From the NCBI GenBank assembly GCA_018001935.1, contig JAGNHB010000013.1, positions 1-64,000 of the forward strand: a stretch of 64,000 nt of DNA, in the 5' to 3' direction. The notes beneath the pieces were generated by a model, which was not told the origin of the DNA, ran no database searches, and worked only from the letters and a program-made list of their open reading frames with translations. Below are positions 49,138 to 57,755 of this stretch, in pieces; position 1 is the first letter of the stretch, and each line of letters opens with the position of its first letter. The position numbers and the translations under genes are program-made. Source of the DNA: Acidobacteriota bacterium. GTDB lineage: Bacteria; Acidobacteriota; JAAYUB01.

Positions 49138-50196
49138 TCATGGACGGGGAGAGGTACTCCCGCCCCCGGGGTCCGATCGGTGCAGGACCACTGGCCGCAG
49201 GTCCTTGTACCCGATGACACCAGGCCGGGCAACCAGCATCCGGGCCGGGACCGTCTCGTGCCGCAGCATCGCGACTAGCGCTCCCGGGAAATCGCCGCCG
49301 GCCAGGTGGACGAAAGGGTACTGGCCGCCGAAGCGGCAATTCAGCTCCAGGACGCAGCAGGCCCCCTCGGCCCGGAAGCAGTCCACGTCGAGGTTGCCGA
49401 CGTGCCCGAGACTTTCCGACAGCTTCCGTCCCAGGCGCTGGAGTTCATGGTCCGCGACAATCTCCGCCGCGTCCGTTTCGCCGGCCCGCATGGCGAGTTT
49501 TTTCATGGGGACACAGGTAAGAAACCGTCCGTCGAGGTCGTTCAGGACGTTCAGACCGTATTCTTCGCCGGCCAGTTTCTGCTGGATAATCACGCAATGT
49601 TCCAGGTCCTGTCGCGATTCATACTTGAGATAGCTCCGCCCGATTTCCCGTTTCGTTTTTTCGTAGAAGACATCGAGTTCCTCAGCGTTTTCGGCGTGGA
49701 AGATCCCGATTGAACCCATCCCCCAGCGGGGTTTCACGACCAGGGGAAAGTCGACCTCGCCGCTGGCCAGCGCCTGCCGGCAGTTGCCGAGGGTGAGGAA
49801 ACTCGCCGGAGTTTTGATGCCTTGCCCGCGAAGAAATCCGGCGGTCCGCCATTTGTCGTTGCAGATCAGGGCGGTCTCGGAACTCGGGACGAGGGCTGCC
49901 ACGCCGGTCTCGCGGAACCGGTCACGGTTCGCAGCCAGGATCGGTATATCGATATCCAGCAAGGAGAGCACGGCGTCGATCCGCCAATCCCGGCAATAGG
50001 ACAGGAGGGTGTCGATATAGCCCTCGGCATAGATCATCGGCGTGACGACCGCGTGATCGGCCAGTTGCATGGCATAAGTCATCACGCTGTTGGCCGCGTG
50101 GACCTCTCCCCGGCCCCCTATGGCAGCCTTGAAGTATTCGACGATATAGCTCCGCCGGCCGACCGAGGTGATCAAAAGATTGAGAACGTCCTTCAT
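49138..50196 (-). CDS. ATP-grasp domain protein
   Basis: The 352-aa protein has an N-terminal pre-grasp domain (LNLLITSVGRRSYIVEYFKAA, VTPMIYAEGYIDTLL, LLDIDIPILAANRDRF) and an ATP-grasp fold with FPLVVKPRWGMGSIGIF, CVIIQQKLAGEEYGLNVLND and CCVLELNCRFGGQYPFVHLAGGD, which gives the Mg and nucleotide-binding Glu/Asn. It is of the carbamoyl-phosphate synthase/PylC-like group. Such enzymes in polysaccharide loci may ligate an amino acid or carboxylate to a sugar amine; the substrate is not known. It overlaps the upstream GT4 gene by ATGA. Confidence 0.85.
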   Translation of the reverse strand: MKDVLNLLITSVGRRSYIVEYFKAAIGGRGEVHAANSVMTYAMQLADHAVVTPMIYAEGYIDTLLSYCRDWRIDAVLSLLDIDIPILAANRDRFRETGVAALVPSSETALICNDKWRTAGFLRGQGIKTPASFLTLGNCRQALASGEVDFPLVVKPRWGMGSIGIFHAENAEELDVFYEKTKREIGRSYLKYESRQDLEHCVIIQQKLAGEEYGLNVLNDLDGRFLTCVPMKKLAMRAGETDAAEIVADHELQRLGRKLSESLGHVGNLDVDCFRAEGACCVLELNCRFGGQYPFVHLAGGDFPGALVAMLRHETVPARMLVARPGVIGYKDLRPVVLHRSDPGGGSTSPRP

Positions 50197-51386
50197 GACC
50201 GGCTAGACATCCGACTGTCCCGATAAACGGTCCAACAAAGTTCGGCATGCGACTCGACTTCCTTATCCAGGGAAAATTTTTCGACCGCCTTCGCCCTCGC
50301 CGCCTGCCCCATCTCGGCCCGCCGTATGGGATCGCTGGACAATTGTCTGATTTCTCTGGACAAAGCCACCTGATCTCTTCCCGGAATGAGAATCCCGTTT
50401 TTCCCGTCATCGATGATGAACGGAAGGATTCCCTGGAGGTCGAAAGCCACAACGGGCAATCCTGAAGAAATGGCCTCGATGATAGAAATGGGTAAACCCT
50501 CGTTGTTGGAGGCGAAGACGAAACCGTCCACGCAGCGCATGTAATCGGCGATCCGTTCGCTCCGGCCGGGAAGATGAACGCGTCCATTCAAGTTCATCTC
50601 CTCGATTGTATTCAGGAGCGTCCGGTAGTAAGACTCCTCGTTGATCGGCCCGATGATGATCAGATGCTCGTCGGGCACACCGGCAGACAGGAGACGCCAG
50701 GCCTGTACCAGCTCGAGGTGGCCTTTTCGCTTCTGGATCGCTCCAACCGTGAGGAAAAGCGTACTCTGCCGATTCGGCAGATTCAGCTCGGAGCGCAGGC
50801 GATCGATCTCTTCAACGGAGTCAGGAGGGCGATAAACCCTTTGATCCACTCCGTACGGTATCAGGCACAACCTGTCTTTCGGCCAGGAAACGTCCAAATA
50901 TGCCTGCTCGAGGGCCGGGGAAACCGTGACCGCAAAATCGGCGTGACGGAAGAGAAACCTCCTCACTTTTCCACCAAGTCCTTGTTTGAATTTTCCAGCA
51001 TGATTCTCGCCGATCACGGATTCACGGATGACAGGGCGCCTACAAACCTTACTGATAAAATATCCTGAAACACTTGCTGACATCATGGATACAAGATCAT
51101 AGCGATACCGATTGCAAAAGAATTCTGGAAAGAGAGCGGCCTCTGAGAGGAAGATTCTCCGGGAAAGCGGCCAAGGTAACCGAACCCGCTTTATCAAGAC
51201 TTCATCGACTATCTCTCTATTCGCCGTGTTCCCTATCCGCGGGGTCAGAACCCAGGGTTCGATTCCGTATTGCGGCAACAGTCGTAAACGTGATCGGAGA
51301 TGATGTGCGTGACCACCGAACAGGGGCCAATAGGCTGGCATATACACAAGCAGTTTTAAAGTTTCCTCTCGATTCCCCGTTGCCAT
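50193..51386 (-). CDS. Glycosyltransferase family 4
   Basis: The 397-aa GT-B enzyme has YMPAYWPLFGGHAHHLRSRLR at the acceptor domain and a classic GT4 donor domain: LTVGAIQKRKGHLELVQAWRLL, LIIIGPINEESYYRTLL, VHLPGRSERIADYMRCVDGFVFASNNEGLPISIIEAISSGLPVVAFDLQG (E-x7-E motif). The donor is unknown. The gene is in the lower-GC part of the locus and overlaps the ATP-grasp gene by 4 bases, so both are probably translated together. No signal or membrane span. Confidence 0.93.
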   Translation of the reverse strand: MATGNREETLKLLVYMPAYWPLFGGHAHHLRSRLRLLPQYGIEPWVLTPRIGNTANREIVDEVLIKRVRLPWPLSRRIFLSEAALFPEFFCNRYRYDLVSMMSASVSGYFISKVCRRPVIRESVIGENHAGKFKQGLGGKVRRFLFRHADFAVTVSPALEQAYLDVSWPKDRLCLIPYGVDQRVYRPPDSVEEIDRLRSELNLPNRQSTLFLTVGAIQKRKGHLELVQAWRLLSAGVPDEHLIIIGPINEESYYRTLLNTIEEMNLNGRVHLPGRSERIADYMRCVDGFVFASNNEGLPISIIEAISSGLPVVAFDLQGILPFIIDDGKNGILIPGRDQVALSREIRQLSSDPIRRAEMGQAARAKAVEKFSLDKEVESHAELCWTVYRDSRMSSRS

Positions 51387-51398
51387 GGTTTTCTCGTC

Positions 51399-52331
51399 CT
51401 ATCTGTAGATGAAGGATTTTATGATCAATTTTATACTGCGAATATAGTACTCTGGAAATATAAACATTTTGAGGGCAGCGATGCGGCCTTTCCTGAGTTG
51501 TCCGATTCGGATAAGATCACTAGCACGCCAAAAGAGAACCTGACGACGGTAGGCCCGGATGTCTTCTATCGGCACGGCGGTATTCCGGAAATGCCGTTTA
51601 GAAAGAGCTTCATCCAGGTTCTTCAGGAGAACCGTGTCACAGTCCGTAAGCCGGCTTCTAATCTTCCGAATATGAGCATCCCACCGGTTTTCCGCATCGA
51701 GCCGATATATCAGGGTAGGTTCGAGGCAGAAACCGATCGGATGGTTCAGAACGAGTTTGACCCACAGTGGCTGGGCCTGCTTAACGAACTCGCTGGCCGG
51801 GAAGCCCCCGGCCTGTTCCAGGACTTGCCGGTTCAAGGCGACGGATGAGCATGTCAGAATCTGGTTTTTTTTTGAGACGGCAAAATAGTTGTTGACTTGG
51901 CAGAAGCCATGATCTTCCACCAGTCCCGGGAAAACCGGATGCTTGATGGTTCCGTCAGGCATGACCCAGTAAAAGTTTGTTGCGTAGAGCCCGAAGCTGG
52001 GGAATCGCTTTTCTGCCTCGAGAATGTTCTCGAGATGAGTGGGCTTCCACTCATCATCGGCGTCAATAAAAGCGAACAGGTCGCTCCGGGCGACTTTTAC
52101 GGCGTTGTTACGGGCCTGGTTGGGCCCAGTGTTCGGCTGCTGAAGATATCGGATGCGAGGGTCCGGAAACGCTTCCACGATTTCACCGGATCCATCGGTG
52201 GAGCCGTCGTCAACCACGAGGATCTCGATATCCTCAATCGTCTGGAGACGGACGGATTCGAGTGTGCGTCCGATGGATGCCCGCTTGTTGTACAACGGGA
52301 TGACAACGGAGATAATGGGGTTTTCACTCAT
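51399..52331 (-). CDS. Glycosyltransferase family 2
   Basis: The 310-aa GT-A enzyme has ISVVIPLYNKRASIGRTLESVRLQTIEDIEILVVDDGSTDGS, RNNAVKVARSDLFAFIDADDEWKPTHL (the DxD metal motif as DADD) and a C-terminal acceptor region with WVKLVLNHPIGFCLEPTLIYR. It probably adds a sugar to a lipid-linked acceptor at the cytoplasmic face. It starts inside the 3' end of the broken WecF-like gene (8-base overlap), as expected for an operon in which the upstream gene has decayed recently. GAGGACATG gives the start at 52331. Confidence 0.92.
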   Translation of the reverse strand: MSENPIISVVIPLYNKRASIGRTLESVRLQTIEDIEILVVDDGSTDGSGEIVEAFPDPRIRYLQQPNTGPNQARNNAVKVARSDLFAFIDADDEWKPTHLENILEAEKRFPSFGLYATNFYWVMPDGTIKHPVFPGLVEDHGFCQVNNYFAVSKKNQILTCSSVALNRQVLEQAGGFPASEFVKQAQPLWVKLVLNHPIGFCLEPTLIYRLDAENRWDAHIRKIRSRLTDCDTVLLKNLDEALSKRHFRNTAVPIEDIRAYRRQVLFWRASDLIRIGQLRKGRIAALKMFIFPEYYIRSIKLIIKSFIYR

Positions 52332-53229
52332 GTCCTCCCCTTAACAACCGGATCAGATGCCTACAGGATTCGACCGAGGCCTCGGTCGACAGATACCGGT
52401 TGAAATTCTGGATATTGCGTTTTGCAGATTGATAGGTCAGCGGTTTCCTAAACTCCTCGAATGACATTGCCGGAATGTCGTTCGTCGCCCTGACCTCGAT
52501 ATTCAATTGGCTCATGAAGCCGAATACCGGTGTTTCCCTTCGGATATAGACTGGTTTTCCAAGACTGAGAAACATGTACAAATGGCCCAGGCCGGCCTGG
52601 GCCAGGTGGGCCAGCACAAGGATGTCCATTTCTTCCCTTATCATTCGGCTGTATTCATCGTACGGCAGCTTGTCCTGGATGGATGCGAATTTGTCACCCA
52701 ACAATTCCTGGCCAGTCAGTATTATAGTCTCTGCCTCATTTCTATCGCCGAAGGAAAGAAGGCAGGTGACCCGCACGTCCTCTTTACGGTATCACCCTAA
52801 CCATTTCAGGGCTTTCCGGTGCCGACCACTCGCATTCGCCGACTGGTTCAGAAGGATTTGGGCGATTGACCCTGCTTTATGTTGTTGCTGGTCAATGAAC
52901 TCTTCGTTGATTAGATTCGACGAGATCATGAAAACACGTTGGAAGTTATTCGCTCGCTTAAATAATGACCTGATTGGAGCAGATTCTCCCGGGGTCAAAG
53001 TACAGACGGCCTTGATGCTCGGCATCACGATCTTCTGACTGAGTCGGAGAACTCTGTTTTTGTAATCCTTCGCGGCAGCTATTCGACGCCAGATCAAAGG
53101 CTCACCGCCGAAACAGATAAGGGCCGCCCGTTTCCATAACTAGGGTGTAAGCAACAGCATCAGGAAGAGATCACTCGATCGGCCGCTGTGGACAAAAATT
53201 ATATCATTTTTGCTGATTCGTAGTAACAG
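52324..53229 (-). pseudogene. Broken TDP-Fuc4NAc transferase-like (WecF, GT56) gene with in-frame stops
   Basis: One continuous minus frame reads NDIIFVHSGRSSDLFLMLLLTP, TAG (53142-53140), LWKRAALICFGGEPLIWRR, then IAQILLNQSANASGRHRKALKWLG, TGA (52794-52792), YRKEDVRVTCLLSFGDRNEAETI, and on through YDEYSRMIREEMDILVLAHLAQAGLGHLYMFLSLGKPVYIRRET to the stop at 52324. ILLNQSA, LSFGD and AQAGLGHLYMFLSLGKPVY match glycosyltransferase family 56 (WecF). No frameshift is needed; both stops are one substitution from a sense codon. The 5' end is lost at another stop (53232) next to the insertion sequence. Sec at the TGA is unlikely because the position is not catalytic. Confidence 0.65.
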
Positions 53230-53259
53230 CTAAATAGTGCTCGAACGGAAACCCCTATT

Positions 53260-54921
53260 TTCTGGCGGGTTGAATGACGCTTTCGAGATATCCGCACCGT
53301 AAGGGGCTGCTTTTTCGGCCGAACCACACAAAATCAGCGTAATACGCAGAAATTATGGCCTTTTTAGAGACACTCCCCCCGTCTCCTGACTTCTTTCACT
53401 CCGTTGCGGTCTGGTCAGGCGGTTTTCTGCCGGCGGTCCGCCCGCTTCGCCCGCCGCCGGTCCTGTTTGAGCAGGACCACCCCCAGCCGCTGCACGTTCC
53501 GCGCCAGCACCGCCAGCGCCACGTACTTCTCGAACCCCTCGACCCCGTGGTCGGGGCAACGGTCCAGCCCATGCACTTCCAGCGCGTTGATCGCCGACTC
53601 CTCCGCCGAGTGCTGATGCCGTGCCCGCACAAAACCATCCTCGTTCTCCGCTTCCCGAGCTTCCCGGGACAGCTTCCCCTTCCGGGGCAGAAACACCCGC
53701 TCCAGCAGCCCCCGCAGCGCCTCCTGGTTGTCCGGCGAATGAAACCCCTTGTCGAAACTGCAGGTCCTCACCTCCGGGAAACGCGCCTTGGCCTCCTCCA
53801 CCATGGCCACCGCCACCTGGTCGTCCGTCTCCTTCCGCATCACCCGGTGAAACAGGATGAACCGGTACTGGTCCTCCACCACACACACCCGCAGACCCAG
53901 CTCCACCGGCACTCCCGCCTTCCCCTTGCTGATCCACTCCGTGTGCTCCTCGAACACCGAGAACACCTTCTCTTCGTGCGGGATGACCTCCCCCTTCAGC
54001 ACCCGCCGATCCACCTGGTCCATCTGCCGCCGGGCGTGGGAGGCGAACCGGGCCACCTCTTCCAAACCGTCCACCATCTTCATCGACTGCAACAGGACCA
54101 CCGTCTCCATCGCGCGTTCGTAAAGGTTACCCGCCAGCTGGAGGTAGGCCTCGTGCGCCGCCCGGACCACTTCGTCCTGCTTCGCCTTCTTCACCGGGTC
54201 CGAAGACGTCGACCGCTTCGCCTGCTGCGCCCGGCGGAAAAGACGCTTGAGCTCCCTCAACAGGTGCTTGCTCTTTCGCCACCCGCCCACACCCGCCGCT
54301 TCCGCCGCCGCCGCCGTCAGTTCCACCACTTTCCGCATGGCGTCCCACAGCAGGTTGATGTCCGTCGGGTAGTGGACGTCCGTCTCCACCACGAACGAGT
54401 CACAACGGCAGTCGAGGCCGTCTCCGCCGTTTTTTTTTAGCACCGTGTGACCCGCTTTCACCACCACCTGGTTGATCTTGTCCAACGTCTCCACGGTCAA
54501 CAGACCCACGTTGTCCTTCAGCGTCTGCAGCTTGTACTCCCGGTCGTCGTCCAGCAGCCCGTGCCCCAGCATCTGGCGGATCAGCCGGTGGTAGTTCACC
54601 CGGTCCAGCAGCCGGTCGTAGTCCCAGTCCAGGTTCAGCCGCAGCGTCCCCATCACCAGGATCTTCCACAGTTCCATTCCCGGCCGTCCGTTTCCCGAGT
54701 CCGCCCGTTTCGCCGCCATCTCCTCCAGGATCCGGAACACTTCTTCCCGTACCCCCGGCGTGACGTAGATGTACTGGAGCCCCCGGAGCAACTGGGGAAT
54801 GTCGTCTCTGGACCGCGGGCTGAACGCAACCTGGTCGATGGGGGTTTGTCCGAACTGGAGCTGTGAATCCCTCACCTGTCTCATGCCGTCCTCCGTGGAA
54901 TCGGCGGAAAACCCGCCAGAA
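53260..54921 (-). mobile_element. Insertion sequence of the ISNCY type
   Basis: About 1.66 kb with a single transposase gene. The ends carry a short inverted repeat TTCTGGCGGGTT (53260-53271) and AACCCGCCAGAA (54910-54921). I see no convincing target duplication. It lies beside the broken WecF-like gene, whose 5' part is missing. DNA on the other side (54922-55322) contains decayed coding pieces that could be its remains. Confidence 0.75.
53415..54884 (-). CDS. ISNCY-family transposase
   Basis: The 489-aa DDE transposase begins MRQVRDSQLQFGQTPIDQVAF and has an N-terminal DNA-binding region. A catalytic core follows with DSFVVETDVHYPTDINLLWDA (first Asp), VRTCSFDKGFHSPDNQEAL (second Asp) and HQHSAEESAINALEVHGLDRC (Glu). 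These are the hallmarks of the ISNCY/IS1202-like group, typically 450-500 aa. The frame is intact, so the element may be active. A strong promoter lies just outside the right end, pointing into the gene. Base composition agrees with the high-GC host. Confidence 0.88.
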   Translation of the reverse strand: MRQVRDSQLQFGQTPIDQVAFSPRSRDDIPQLLRGLQYIYVTPGVREEVFRILEEMAAKRADSGNGRPGMELWKILVMGTLRLNLDWDYDRLLDRVNYHRLIRQMLGHGLLDDDREYKLQTLKDNVGLLTVETLDKINQVVVKAGHTVLKKNGGDGLDCRCDSFVVETDVHYPTDINLLWDAMRKVVELTAAAAEAAGVGGWRKSKHLLRELKRLFRRAQQAKRSTSSDPVKKAKQDEVVRAAHEAYLQLAGNLYERAMETVVLLQSMKMVDGLEEVARFASHARRQMDQVDRRVLKGEVIPHEEKVFSVFEEHTEWISKGKAGVPVELGLRVCVVEDQYRFILFHRVMRKETDDQVAVAMVEEAKARFPEVRTCSFDKGFHSPDNQEALRGLLERVFLPRKGKLSREAREAENEDGFVRARHQHSAEESAINALEVHGLDRCPDHGVEGFEKYVALAVLARNVQRLGVVLLKQDRRRAKRADRRQKTA

Positions 54922-54931
54922 TCATGACGGC

Positions 54932-54960
54932 AATATAGCGCTCATCGTCTTTCAAGTCAA
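54932..54960 (-). promoter_or_regulatory. Strong sigma-70-type promoter reading into the insertion sequence
   Basis: On the minus strand TTGACT (54960-54955) and TATATT (54937-54932) are 17 bases apart, about 50 bases upstream of the transposase start and just outside the recognised inverted repeat. It may belong to the element if the true end is further out, or be a host promoter captured by insertion. Confidence 0.7.
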
Positions 54961-55322
54961 GAATATAATGAGTTCTGGTGTAGAATGTTTTACAAAACAA
55001 AATTGGCGTTACCGCCGCTTTCCCTTGTTCCAAATTTCTCAATAAGCCGCTCCAGAAGCTAATCATCGGGTTTCCGGCCAGGCACTAAATAATATTGGCC
55101 CGGCAGGGTACCACGAAGGATAACCGGTTAGCATCTACCGTCAGGCCCTCGAAGAACTTCGATTCCTCGTGGCTCAAATCCGCCTTGTTCTGGAAAATGT
55201 GGAAGATATGGCCGTCTTTTCCGGTCGACATCTCCCTGTAATACGTGGAAAATACCGGACGATGATCGAATTGATGTTCACGACCTTGCCGAAGAGAATG
55301 TGATAGAGTTTCATGCCGAAAC
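54961..55322 (-). other. Decayed coding pieces, no intact gene
   Basis: Short minus-strand frames encode MKLYHILFGKVVNIN at 55313, then in another frame GKDGHIFHIFQNKADLSHEE and LTVDANRLSFVVPC, and later FCKTFYTRTHYILDLKDDER. HIFHIFQNKADL resembles the HIFxDxKF start of WecF-type enzymes, so this could be the 5' part of the broken gene on the other side of the insertion sequence. The evidence is thin. Confidence 0.3.
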
Positions 55323-56546
55323 TCACATTCGGTCATCGAGGCTGTTGGGGGTGTCTTTGTGCCGAAAGGTCGGCATCAGGGACCGCATCTCTCTTTTTAG
55401 CCATTCCTTCCCGGCGGGCGACGCGTTGTCCTCGATGATCGACTCGATCCGTTTGAGGAACCTCTCAAGTACTCCCGAAGGCCCCGGTCGCGCCTCGATC
55501 CCGACCAGGTTCGGCAGCCTGACCTCGACGGCGGATTCCCCCTCGCCGACGAATTCCTCGAAAGCCTTCTCGCCGCAGGTGTCCAGCGGGGTGAGCAGGA
55601 GCGGGTACTTGCCGGCTCCCGTATCATTCTCGACATTGGTTCGGGCTGACAATTCATTCTCGTAAACCTTCGGCTCCCAGCCGTGTTGGCGGAGAAACGC
55701 AACCGCGATGGCCTCCAGTTCACGCAGGTCGCTCTCGGGGTCGAGCCGCGGGATGAGTAGGTGCCCGGGCGGGGCACAAACCAGGGCCAGGAGACAGATC
55801 TGACCGGCTTCTCGCAGCGAGATGAAATACCGGCGGGTGCCCTTTGGAACGGCGAGGGGCTGCCGTTTTTCCAGACGTTTCTGGAAACTCTGCAGAAGAC
55901 TCCCCTCCGAGAACGCGACGTTGGCAAACCGGGCGGAGGTAACCCGGGGGCCGGGCGGCTTTGTCCACAACGAAGCGAAGATGACGTCCTCCATGAGCCG
56001 CTTGCTGGCGCCCATCAGGTTGACGGGGTTGGCGGCCTTGTCGGTGGACACGCTGAAGAAACGGGCGGGGGCGAGGGGCCCGTTGAGCCAGCGCAGCAGT
56101 CGGGCGTTCTTGAGGACGTTGGTGTCCCACATCTGAAGGAGGGAACAGGTGTCCTTTTCCGAGCGGACGTGCTTGATGGCGGCGAAATTCAGGATAGCGT
56201 CGTAGGGAGGCTGCTCCAGCAAGAACCGGTGCATGATCGGGGAGCCGAAGTCGAGGGGCAGGCATCGGAAATCGGGAACATTCAATCCCCGGGGGCTGCT
56301 CCGCAGGTCGCGCACCAGTTCGGCCAGGCTGTTTTCGTTCTGGTCGACGACGTGAACGGCGGCGGGAACGAAGTCCAGCAGGGCGCGGAGGGTGGCCGAG
56401 CCAATGCTCCCGGCCCCTCCGATGAAAAGGAACCGCCTCCCCTCGACGCAGCCGGCGATCTCTTCTCTGCGCGCGGCGATGTCAGGGCTGAAGAGATCGA
56501 AGTCCCGGCCCGTGGCGATCGAAGCGATTTCGTCATCAATCCGCAT
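55323..56546 (-). CDS. Nucleotide-sugar 4,6-dehydratase-like SDR (FlaA1/CapD family, soluble)
   Basis: The 407-aa protein has FLFIGGAGSIGSATLRALLDFVPAAVHVVDQNENSLAELVRDLR (NAD site), ILNFAAIKHVRSEKDTCSLLQMWDTNVL, SVSTDKAANPVNLMGASKRLMED and RFANVAFSEGSLLQSFQKRL. These are CapD/FlaA1-type motifs with the MGASK catalytic segment, but no membrane helices. The family makes 4-keto-6-deoxy sugars from UDP-GlcNAc or related donors, and a Fuc4NAc-type route would need such an enzyme, matching the WecF-like remnant. The Ile-rich C-terminal ~120 residues are poorly conserved. Confidence 0.88.
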   Translation of the reverse strand: MRIDDEIASIATGRDFDLFSPDIAARREEIAGCVEGRRFLFIGGAGSIGSATLRALLDFVPAAVHVVDQNENSLAELVRDLRSSPRGLNVPDFRCLPLDFGSPIMHRFLLEQPPYDAILNFAAIKHVRSEKDTCSLLQMWDTNVLKNARLLRWLNGPLAPARFFSVSTDKAANPVNLMGASKRLMEDVIFASLWTKPPGPRVTSARFANVAFSEGSLLQSFQKRLEKRQPLAVPKGTRRYFISLREAGQICLLALVCAPPGHLLIPRLDPESDLRELEAIAVAFLRQHGWEPKVYENELSARTNVENDTGAGKYPLLLTPLDTCGEKAFEEFVGEGESAVEVRLPNLVGIEARPGPSGVLERFLKRIESIIEDNASPAGKEWLKREMRSLMPTFRHKDTPNSLDDRM

Positions 56547-56567
56547 GATGATTCCTTGCCATACTTT

Positions 56568-57755
56568 TTAACATCCTGGAGATCGTCTGCTTGATCCGTC
56601 CTTGGCCAGAAGGTCATGCTCTTCGGTACTCCGGCGGGGGTAATCCGGGAACTCACCGGAGAACAGGATCTCAGACAACTGTTTCATTTTCTTTCGGTTG
56701 CATCCCCGCTCGACGACGCTGGCCCGGTTCGGGCCGGCGGCCCGTTCCCGCATCACCGGGTTGGAGATGGATTGACGTAGCGCCTCTGCCAAGGCTTCCG
56801 TGTCCCGAAGGGGAAACAGGAGCCCGTTGCCGATCGACGGGTCGATCCACTCACGGTTCTGGGGAATGTCCGACACGACCGGGAAAACGCCGCAGGACAG
56901 AGCTTCCAGCAGCGAGGTCGATGTGCCATCGGAGAGGGACATGGAAACATAGATATGGGATTTCCGAACGGTATCCAGCAGGAGGTCGTCGGAGACCCCA
57001 CCGAGAAATTCCACACGGTCCAGCATTTCGGGCGACAAACGCTCCCGGGCTGCTGACCGAGCGCGTTCCAGGAGGGGGCCGGCGGAGGTAAAGGTCACCG
57101 TGTAATCTCCGTCCCACTCTTCCAGGAGACGGAGGGCATCGATCAGCCGTTCGTTGTCGTAAACGGGCTTGAAGGCCCGGGTGCAGACGATCCGGACAGG
57201 GTGAGGCGGCTTTCCCACCGGCGAGAATCGGTCGGTGTCGATGCCCATCAACAGGGGGATGACCGGGGCCCGCGGGGCCAGTTCCCGAGTTTTTCGGGCC
57301 AGGTACTCTCCGTTGACGAACACCGCCCGGGCGGCATTCAACGCAACCCGCGTCAAGACCCGACGGAATCCGCGCATGAACAGGACGTCACTGCCCACGA
57401 CGTAGACGGCAAAGGGTCGGACCCGGCTCAACCAGGCGGCCAGGGCGAAACTGCCTCCGTACAGAGTCAGGAGATGCTCCGATCCGCTTTTCCGGACGGT
57501 TTCCCGCAGCGTCAGGGCAAGCCGGAGGATCCCGGGCCCTTTGATGGAACGGCGCCCAAACCGTACAGAGCGTCTCTGAATAGTACCGTCACCAGGATCC
57601 TCACCGGATTCCTGCAGCCGGTCCGAAGGGGCAATGCCCGAGAGGGGATGATCCGGAACCTCGACCGTGGTGACCCGATGCCCGTTTTCGGCGATCCCGC
57701 GTACGACCTGCCGGGACCAGGGGGAGTCCCCTGACATCAGGACGGCCACGTTCAT
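56568..57755 (-). CDS. Glycosyltransferase family 4
   Basis: The 395-aa GT-B enzyme has MNVAVLMSGDSPWSRQVVRGIAENGHRVTTVE at the N-terminus. The donor domain includes RIVCTRAFKPVYDNERLIDALRLL, VTFTSAGPLLERAR, VEFLGGVSDDLLLDTVRKSHIYVSMSLSDGTSTSLLEALSCGVFPVVSD and PQNREWID. It is followed 21 bases later by the FlaA1-like gene and overlaps the preceding SDR gene by ATGA. The donor is not known. It belongs to the high-GC central part of the locus. Confidence 0.9.
   Translation of the reverse strand: MNVAVLMSGDSPWSRQVVRGIAENGHRVTTVEVPDHPLSGIAPSDRLQESGEDPGDGTIQRRSVRFGRRSIKGPGILRLALTLRETVRKSGSEHLLTLYGGSFALAAWLSRVRPFAVYVVGSDVLFMRGFRRVLTRVALNAARAVFVNGEYLARKTRELAPRAPVIPLLMGIDTDRFSPVGKPPHPVRIVCTRAFKPVYDNERLIDALRLLEEWDGDYTVTFTSAGPLLERARSAARERLSPEMLDRVEFLGGVSDDLLLDTVRKSHIYVSMSLSDGTSTSLLEALSCGVFPVVSDIPQNREWIDPSIGNGLLFPLRDTEALAEALRQSISNPVMRERAAGPNRASVVERGCNRKKMKQLSEILFSGEFPDYPRRSTEEHDLLAKDGSSRRSPGC

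Noticed and set aside
52792..52794. TGA as a selenocysteine codon in the WecF-like gene
   Set aside because: The organism seems able to decode UGA as Sec, but the position is a poorly conserved surface segment after KWLG. A second stop of another kind (TAG) lies upstream in the same gene, and no SECIS-like hairpin follows at the right distance by eye.
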